DNA of 9,438 nt from Fibrobacterales bacterium. Its GTDB lineage: Bacteria; Fibrobacterota; Fibrobacteria; Fibrobacterales; Fibrobacteraceae. Position 1 is the first letter of the stretch. Every line of letters starts with the position of its first letter. This document shows, one piece after another, positions 4,891 to 9,438 of the stretch. Location of the stretch: positions 1 to 9,438 of the forward strand of contig BNUP01000086.1 of assembly GCA_025997455.1 (NCBI GenBank), given 5' to 3'. Below the pieces are notes generated by a model, which was given only the letters and a program-made list of their open reading frames with translations, had not been told where the DNA came from and searched no databases. The translations under genes and the position numbers were made by a program.

Positions 4891-6475
4891 ACGCCACCTC
4901 AATCACACACTCATGCTTTTTTGTCTCTTTATCGTAATTGATACCTACTAACAATAATTGTCCGGGAGGGGCAGTTTTGAAACCCGCCACTACAAAACCC
5001 GCAATATATCTTTTTTCTTTAATCTGCTGAATTGCACTATCGGTGCTTTTGTCCCATTTTAGTTCCACCACCATTGCAGGTTTGTCTGCATGGTTTGGAC
5101 GAGGCAAAAACACCAAGTCGGCAAAGCCCTTGCCTGTGGGCAATTCACGGATAATCGTATAGTATTTTTTTGCACTATAATAAGCGAGTGAAATGATGCA
5201 AGCGAGTGAATTCTCGTTATTGTATGATAAAATAGATGCGTTTTCTATATGTGCGGTATCTATTGCCTCCGCTACTTCAGTTGCGTTTTTTTGCCAAGTG
5301 TTTTGTATCAGTTGGTCGGAGGCTTTTATAGCATCAACCACAGGTTTCCAGTTCGCCCCTTCGATGGCATTCACAAATTCTGTGGATACTTCGCTATTGG
5401 GGATAAATACTTCTTGGTTCTCACTATCGTAGCCCAAATATCCAAGGTGCACCAAAAGCGTGAATACATCATCGATGCTCCCAAATGTAACCATATCGTT
5501 TGAAAATTTATTAGGATTGATAACGATTCTATCGCCAGCGAGCAAGCGGACAACGGACTCCCTTAATCCCTCAAAGTTAATTTCGATATAAATTTTAAGA
5601 GCCTCAAAAGTTTCCGTTTTGTTCCAGTAAGTATTAAATTTTTTATGCAACATAGCCTCGACCACCGACTTTGGGCTATAGATACTCCCCACCTCCGGGA
5701 ATCGGTAGCCATCGTACCACCTTTTGGTCTCGTCAAAATCCATATTATATCTTTTGCATAAACTCTCGACCTCGGACTCGGTAAAGCCAACGAACTCAGC
5801 AAGTTCTAAAGGGTCGGTCATAGAGTACTCAGTAAACATATTGAGTGCGGAGTGCGAGCCATACTTTTTGATTGGCAAAATGCCTGTCATGTAAACCATC
5901 TCCGCATACTCAGCATCCTTGAACAGGTTCCGCAAAAAATCGAGGTAAACCTTCCAAATATCGGGTTCGCCTTTGACCTCGCGAAACAAGCAGTCCCATT
6001 CATCCACGATAAAAATGAAACCTTCACCTGTTTGCGCAAAAATATCGCTTAACGAACGGGTGAGGTCTGTTTTATCAAAATAGCGCACACTAGAGTATTG
6101 TTCTTGCAAGTCCCAAAGTATAGAACTTTGCAAATTTTCTTTCATTTTTAAGAGATCGTAGGTTTTGCTCCAAAATTTTTGGATGTTCAAAAAAATCACA
6201 TTGTAGTTGTTAAGGTGCGTTTCAAAAGACGGGTCTTGTGCAATTTTCAAGTCCTTGAACATTTCCCTTGAGTCGCAATCCTTGCCGTAGTAGGCTGCAA
6301 CCATCTCGCCCGCCATGGTTTTGCCAAAGCGCCGTGGGCGGCTAACGCAAAGGAACCGTTGCGGAGATCCCAGTTTTTTGTTTAGAACTGATATTATATC
6401 GCTTTTGTCCACATAGATTTCTCCACGCAAAGAGGTTGCGAACTTGGCGTTGCCTGGATTTAGATAAATGCCCAC
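4889..6475 (-). CDS. AAA-ATPase-like protein with C-terminal PD-(D/E)XK nuclease domain, copy 2
   Basis: 528 residues, same length and architecture as the protein at 3068-4654: start MGIYLNPGNAKFATSL, Walker A-like SRPRRFGKT (45-53), Walker B FIFIVDEWD (153-161), TGILPIKKYGS block, nuclease core GFAD and VVELKW. The initiation codon is GTG (6475), chosen because MGIYLN is the conserved family start and aligns with the paralogue's ATG. No Shine-Dalgarno is seen. The leader ending at the start (minus-strand TTTTCTAT, then ATCAACC) resembles that of the other copy (TTTTCTAT, then CACAACT), so the duplication included some upstream DNA. It begins 18 bp after the methyltransferase stop and may be read through from that operon. 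Identity to copy 1 is roughly two-thirds over most of the length by eye, near 96% in the last 283 bp. Biological role unknown. Confidence 0.9.
   Translation of the reverse strand: MGIYLNPGNAKFATSLRGEIYVDKSDIISVLNKKLGSPQRFLCVSRPRRFGKTMAGEMVAAYYGKDCDSREMFKDLKIAQDPSFETHLNNYNVIFLNIQKFWSKTYDLLKMKENLQSSILWDLQEQYSSVRYFDKTDLTRSLSDIFAQTGEGFIFIVDEWDCLFREVKGEPDIWKVYLDFLRNLFKDAEYAEMVYMTGILPIKKYGSHSALNMFTEYSMTDPLELAEFVGFTESEVESLCKRYNMDFDETKRWYDGYRFPEVGSIYSPKSVVEAMLHKKFNTYWNKTETFEALKIYIEINFEGLRESVVRLLAGDRIVINPNKFSNDMVTFGSIDDVFTLLVHLGYLGYDSENQEVFIPNSEVSTEFVNAIEGANWKPVVDAIKASDQLIQNTWQKNATEVAEAIDTAHIENASILSYNNENSLACIISLAYYSAKKYYTIIRELPTGKGFADLVFLPRPNHADKPAMVVELKWDKSTDSAIQQIKEKRYIAGFVVAGFKTAPPGQLLLVGINYDKETKKHECVIEVA
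4897..5179 (-). repeat. Homogenised 3' segment shared with the first ATPase gene (partner 3076-3358)
   Basis: Right-hand partner of the near-identical segment. The few protein changes here are A/V in PNHADKP, T/A in STDSA, V/G in FVVAG and the last two residues. Confidence 0.85.
4964..4995 (-). repeat. REP-like hairpin inside the coding sequence, copy 2
   Basis: Same embedded hairpin as at 3143-3174, with one stem base changed (GCCACT for GCCCCT on +), which weakens the stem and gives VVAGFKTAPPG. The shared insertion shows it was present before, or moved with, the 3' homogenisation. Confidence 0.7.
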
Positions 6476-6493
6476 GGTTGATAATATAGAAAA

Positions 6494-7171
6494 TTACTTT
6501 TCCAACAACAACAGCAAATTAGACGGAAATCCCAAAAAACTCACTGTTTGAAGGCTTATGTTTTTCACCTCAATGAGACCTTCACAAATACGGCGTAAAT
6601 CATTTTTTGTTAAAAGGTTCAGATTCTCTTCTTTAGAAAAAAATTCCTTCCCAAGTATTTTCAAAATACTGCGATGAATGTTTTTTGGCAGATAATGCAA
6701 CAACGGAATAGCCGTATGCAGTTCAATGGGATGCCACCGATTAGGCGTTGTAATAAAAACATATTTTTTGGAAATTCGCAAACATTCTTTCACAAAACAA
6801 ATTTGGTTTTCAAAATTCCCCACATGTTCCATAACAGCAGACGAAAACACCAAATCAAAAGAGTCATTCTCAAAAGGCATATCGAGAGCAGTCCCCCGAA
6901 CAAACCGAATTCCCTTGTATTCTTGCTCCATCCATGAGGCATCTTGGTTTGAGAAAGCGGTGATTCTCTCCGGGTGAGGATATAAATTTTCAAAAAAATT
7001 GGACGACACCTGTGCTCGATCGGCAGTCGCTCCAACATCAATAACAGTTTGTAATTCCTCAAGGTTTATTTTTTGGGAAAGTTTGCGATACATTTTTAAG
7101 CGGGTGTTATACGCTGCTAGATTCGCCATCGAGTTGCTTTTTGCGGTTGAATAAACTAGGTTTTGTTTCAT
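6494..7171 (-). CDS. Class I SAM-dependent methyltransferase (Methyltransf_11 type)
   Basis: 225 residues. Motif I is VIDVGATA (43-50), the acidic-loop region GTALDMPFENDSFDL spans 93-107, and FDLVFSSAVMEHV (105-117) with the E-H pair is typical of UbiE/Methyltransf_11 enzymes. KKYVFITTPNRWHPIELH (135-152) is the post-motif strand and loop. The motif I glycine pattern is reduced (one Gly, D-x-G-A), but this form occurs in polysaccharide-cluster methyltransferases. It is cytosolic, with no signal or membrane segments. It starts 3 bp after the glycosyltransferase stop, with AAAGG inside the end of that gene as ribosome-binding site, so the two are almost certainly co-translated. The likely substrate is a sugar or lipid-linked glycan intermediate; this is inferred from context, and the exact acceptor cannot be read from the sequence. 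Confidence 0.9.
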   Translation of the reverse strand: MKQNLVYSTAKSNSMANLAAYNTRLKMYRKLSQKINLEELQTVIDVGATADRAQVSSNFFENLYPHPERITAFSNQDASWMEQEYKGIRFVRGTALDMPFENDSFDLVFSSAVMEHVGNFENQICFVKECLRISKKYVFITTPNRWHPIELHTAIPLLHYLPKNIHRSILKILGKEFFSKEENLNLLTKNDLRRICEGLIEVKNISLQTVSFLGFPSNLLLLLEK

Positions 7172-7174
7172 TTT

Positions 7175-8260
7175 TTACCTTTTTTCAGACGAAAATATAA
7201 AAAATTGCCGAGATAAATAATTGAAAATAAATGCCGTACCTGTCCCCAATATTTTTGCAAGCATTGGCGGTATCACAAGTTGCTCGACCAATAAATACAT
7301 AACACTTAAATCTATAGACAAAGCAATTGTGCTTGCGAATAAAACAAGAAAATAATCAACAATCTGCTTTCTCCCTCTGGAGATAAATATCTGTTTGCAC
7401 AAAAAATAATTAATCGTTCCGGAAATAATAAACGCACAAGCCGCCGAAAATAAATAATAAATATGTGCCCAATAATTAAGCACATAAAAAATAGACCAAT
7501 CAATTAAAGCACAGATAAACCCCGCCACAAAATATTTTATAAATGAAATACGATATTTTTTTATTGGTACACTAAAAGCATAAAAATACCACTTCAAATA
7601 ATTTCCTAACCAAGCAAGCAATTTAAAATTCGATTTCCCTGCCACGCGGTCAGTCCAAGTAGTAGGAGTCTCGGCAATTGTATAGTCCTGCCCGTATGCC
7701 TTAACCACCAATTCAAGTCCCAATTCAAAACCGCCTGAACTTTCAATTTTCTGCTTTTGCAAAAAAGAAGTTCGATATAACTTAAAACTATTGGTAGAAT
7801 CGTGCGTGGGCACTCCCGCAAACCAATGCAGGGTTAAACCCGCAATTTTAGACATTAGCCCTTTAATAAAGGGACCTCCAATTTGCTTGCCGCCTTTCAT
7901 ATACCTTGATGCGCAAACAATGTCGGCGTTTTTTGCCTCCGCAAGATTAACCATATCGTTAATTACGCTTGGAGGATCAGATAAATCAGCCATCGTAACC
8001 ACTGCATAATCCGTTGTGGCATCTTCTAACCCGGTTTTTATGGCATTCAATACGCCGCGCCCGTATTTGTTTTTGAGAAGAGTAATATTGTTTAACGATT
8101 TTGCCATTTCTTGCACAACCGGAACCGTTGTGTCTGTGTCCATATCGTACACAATAGAAATGGTATGCGGTACCGTAATCTCGCTTTCTATTTTTTCAAT
8201 AGCAACCCGAATGTTTTCGGCTTCGTTATAAACGGGAATGACGATGGTTAGGGAGTGCAT
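7175..8260 (-). CDS. GT2 glycosyltransferase (DPM1-like) fused to a GtrA-like membrane domain
   Basis: 361 residues. The N-terminal GT-A domain (about 1-225) has IPVYNEAENI (8-17), the subfamily acidic motif YDMDTDTT (38-45), KYGRGVLNAIKTG (65-77), TMADLSDPP (89-97), SRYMKGGKQIGGP (118-130) and the subfamily signature THDSTNSFKLYR (152-163). These are features of polyprenyl-phosphate sugar transferases related to dolichyl-phosphate mannose synthase. The C-terminal part (about 240-356) has four hydrophobic segments starting IKYFVAGFICALIDW and ending TGTAFIFNYLSRQFFIF, matching GtrA-like flippase/anchor proteins. It probably loads a sugar onto undecaprenyl phosphate at the inner membrane and may help move it across. 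The start is supported by GGAGAA 6 nt before the ATG. It follows the toxin pseudogene by 19 bp and leads a tight pair with the methyltransferase. No lesion seen. Confidence 0.94.
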   Translation of the reverse strand: MHSLTIVIPVYNEAENIRVAIEKIESEITVPHTISIVYDMDTDTTVPVVQEMAKSLNNITLLKNKYGRGVLNAIKTGLEDATTDYAVVTMADLSDPPSVINDMVNLAEAKNADIVCASRYMKGGKQIGGPFIKGLMSKIAGLTLHWFAGVPTHDSTNSFKLYRTSFLQKQKIESSGGFELGLELVVKAYGQDYTIAETPTTWTDRVAGKSNFKLLAWLGNYLKWYFYAFSVPIKKYRISFIKYFVAGFICALIDWSIFYVLNYWAHIYYLFSAACAFIISGTINYFLCKQIFISRGRKQIVDYFLVLFASTIALSIDLSVMYLLVEQLVIPPMLAKILGTGTAFIFNYLSRQFFIFSSEKR

Positions 8261-8279
8261 TACCGCTTCTCCAATACCC

Positions 8280-8697
8280 TCATTTGTTCCAATCTACAAG
8301 AAATTGTTCCGGAGTTAATCCCCGTATTCGAGATTCTTTAAAATCGAGAATATTCCGTGAAATAATAAAATCAAGTCCATATTGCAAAGAACTTAACCTC
8401 AATTACAGCATCTTCAAAATCGGTTATCGCAGAACGAAGTGCTGTACGCAAAATCATTTCATCAATAGGAATTACCGTAAAAGAATCTAAAACAGCAACT
8501 ATCATAGCATTTATATTTTTATTATTTCGATAAGTTTTTTCTAAAAAATAGGACAATGTTGTTATCTCATGAGCACAAACATATCCATCCAATTTTTTCT
8601 CAACACACAGTACAATAACTTGTGCGGCAACTTCATGAAAATTTCTTTTGTTCAAAAAATCAAGAATTACATTGATGTCAATTAAAACTTTTTTCAT
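8280..8697 (-). pseudogene. vapC: PIN-domain (VapC-type) toxin, frameshifted near its C-terminus
   Basis: PIN-domain toxins are Mg-dependent ribonucleases. The frame from the ATG at 8697 (GGAGA 7 nt upstream, inside the antitoxin gene) gives MKKVLIDINVILDFLNKRNF with D7, N9 and D13, then HEITTLSYFLEK (E44) and DFEDAV (D93, E95, D96). After DAVIEVK it runs into FFAIWT and a TGA at 8371. In the other frame the expected family ending appears: SLQYGLDFIISRN, then ILDFKESRIRGLTPEQFLVDW, with TGA at 8280-8282. The spacing equals the family's plus one base, so a single-base insertion around 8383-8395 is the simplest cause. The repaired protein would be ~138 residues; the actual product is 108 and loses the SRN..DF part of the active-site fold. 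It is probably inactive, unless the base is a sequencing error or the site is phase-variable. Confidence 0.87.
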
Positions 8698-8914
8698 GAA
8701 ATCGTCTCCGAATCTCTACCTTGTCGGGAATTGGCTCATCTTGAAATGCTCCATAAAAGGACTGTAAACTACGGCGGGCAACATTAGTTTTTTTCTGTAC
8801 TAAATGCGTACGCATAAGAGATCCCAAAAAATCATTGATAGCATTTTTTTCTATCATGTGTTTTAACTCTACATAAATGTCCTCATCCACGGCAATTGTC
8901 ATTTCTTTCATCAT
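8678..8914 (-). CDS. vapB: VapB-type antitoxin (ribbon-helix-helix-like)
   Basis: 78 residues. The N-terminus MTIAVDEDIYVELKHMI (5-21) followed by INDFLGSLMRTHL is a short ribbon-helix-helix DNA-binding fold as in VapB-type antitoxins. The C-terminal third (FQDEPIPDKVEIRR) is charged and probably wraps the toxin. AGGGAG lies 8 nt before the first ATG (8914); a second ATG directly follows. It overlaps the PIN toxin gene by 20 bp, the classic antitoxin-first arrangement. The promoter must lie in the 36-bp gap upstream or in the epimerase gene; a near-palindrome CCCATATAGGG just before the ribosome-binding site is a candidate operator for autoregulation. With the toxin broken, the antitoxin may now be an orphan regulator or a relic. 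Confidence 0.82.
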   Translation of the reverse strand: MMKEMTIAVDEDIYVELKHMIEKNAINDFLGSLMRTHLVQKKTNVARRSLQSFYGAFQDEPIPDKVEIRRRFHEKSFN

Positions 8915-8922
8915 AGTTTGAA

Positions 8923-8937
8923 CTCCCTATATGGGTA
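8923..8937 (-). promoter_or_regulatory. Ribosome-binding site and candidate operator of the antitoxin gene
   Basis: Minus strand reads TTACCCATATAGGGAG. AGGGAG is a good Shine-Dalgarno for the ATG at 8914. The overlapping CCCATATAGGG is an imperfect inverted repeat where an RHH antitoxin could bind. The operator role is inference. Confidence 0.35.
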
Positions 8938-8950
8938 ATATAGTAAAAAA

Positions 8951-9438
8951 TTAAATCCCCCCTACCCTCACCTGTTCCACAATCCAAGGAATCACTTCGT
9001 CTAAAATTGTGTCGAGTTTGGTATCTGCGGTAAAGCCCAAAATGTCGGCGGCTTTTTGTACCGACGGGACTCGTTTTTGAACATCGTATCTATAGGGTGC
9101 ATCTGAGGTGTAGGCAAAAGGTTTGTGGGTGTTGATTTTATTCCAACTTAGAACCGTGATTTTTTGCAGGTGTTTATTTTTATGCGCCTCAATTGCCGCA
9201 TCGAATGTAGAGGCTAAAATACGCTCGTTCTCGGCAAGCAGTTCATAAGCCTGTTCGTGAAAATACGATATGCCGCCAATCATGGCCGCCGCCGCAAGTA
9301 TTTGATCGCAATCGCTTGCGAGTTCTTTCATTAGAGTAACATCTTTGGCATCGACTTGATGAAACTCATAATTAGGATTTGCATCATAAGATTTTTTTAC
9401 CTGCCCGTATTTGGAGTAGTTGTCTATGCCAACAACGG
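8951..9438 (-). pseudogene. NAD-dependent sugar epimerase (extended SDR), internally deleted, 5' end outside window
   Basis: 161 residues are in the window, beginning VVGIDNYSKYGQ. Up to HLQKITVLS the sequence follows an NAD-dependent nucleotide-sugar epimerase (DAKDV, then AAAAMIGGISYFHEQAYELL). It then jumps at 9145/9146 to WNKINTHKPFAYTSDAPYRY followed by DVQKRVP, which in full-length relatives lies ~150-170 residues further on, just before the family ending ILDEVIPWIVEQVRVGGI. The missing block holds the YxxxK catalytic pair and most of the substrate-binding region. The frame is kept across the junction, so a stable but inactive remnant may be made, unless the join is an assembly error. 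It ends in TAA, 36 bp before the antitoxin gene. The position ahead of GT2-GtrA and methyltransferase genes fits its original glycan role. The N-terminus is probably like the copy at 2839-3048. Confidence 0.8.
9312..9438 (-). repeat. 127-bp exact direct repeat, right copy, running to the window end
   Basis: Partner of 2846-2972. The match stops exactly at the last base of the window. Either the window or contig happens to end inside a genuine duplication, or the end is a de Bruijn-graph overlap of length 127. Both explanations imply that the true genome continues here with sequence like 2973 onwards. Confidence 0.95.

Noticed and set aside
2846..9438. 127-bp direct repeats as attachment sites of an integrated element
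   Set aside because: The repeat is inside an epimerase coding sequence, there is no integrase, tRNA or phage-like gene between the copies, and the match runs into the window end.
1..9438. CRISPR array, tRNA or rRNA genes
   Set aside because: No regularly spaced direct repeats, no cloverleaf with TTCRANY-type loop, and no rRNA-like segments were seen on either strand.

Overview
The window reads as a fragment of an uncultured, moderately AT-rich, Gram-negative-type bacterium. Evidence is indirect. The aconitase is of the mitochondrial type. Rpn/PDDEXK transposase-like and AAA-ATPase-like/PD-(D/E)XK genes are present, as in many gut Bacteroidota, Fibrobacterota and spirochaetes. Small palindromic intergenic repeats occur as well. 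The sequence alone does not fix a phylum. Several genes have clear Shine-Dalgarno sites; the two ATPase genes do not.

Layout. (1) Positions 1-1377, + strand: the C-terminal ~60% of aconitase, the only gene on this strand and the only housekeeping gene. (2) 1378-3081: a graveyard of mobile and duplicated DNA. It holds an Rpn-type recombination-promoting nuclease gene broken by an amber codon, a frameshift and a 159-bp insertion, two REP-like palindromes, and a truncated second copy of the start of a sugar-nucleotide epimerase gene. (3) 3068-6475, - strand: two tandem 528-residue AAA-ATPase-like + PD-(D/E)XK proteins, separated by a palindrome-rich element. Their last ~280 bp are nearly identical although the rest has diverged, and both contain a REP-like hairpin translated into the protein. 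(4) 6494-9438, - strand: a tightly packed surface-polysaccharide set (epimerase, then GT2-GtrA glycosyltransferase, then SAM methyltransferase) interrupted by a VapBC-type toxin-antitoxin pair whose toxin is frameshifted. The epimerase has lost its catalytic middle in frame.

Function. The glycosyltransferase/methyltransferase/epimerase set probably builds or decorates a lipid-linked glycan at the inner membrane. The ATPase-nuclease paralogues follow the methyltransferase after 18 bp and may be co-transcribed with it. They are uncharacterised, selfish-looking genes rather than obvious glycan enzymes.

Most interesting signal: two copies (about 2162-2315 on -, about 4681-4861 on +) of what looks like an unnamed palindromic element. 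Each has three successive stem-loops whose stem sequences differ but still pair, joined by short invariant stretches. One copy sits inside the nuclease gene flanked by TATAA repeats, as expected of a transposed MITE-like element or a mobile structured RNA. The window also ends after exactly 127 nt identical to 2846-2972, a length that suggests either a real duplication or an assembly-graph k-mer overlap; the far right end should be read with that caution.
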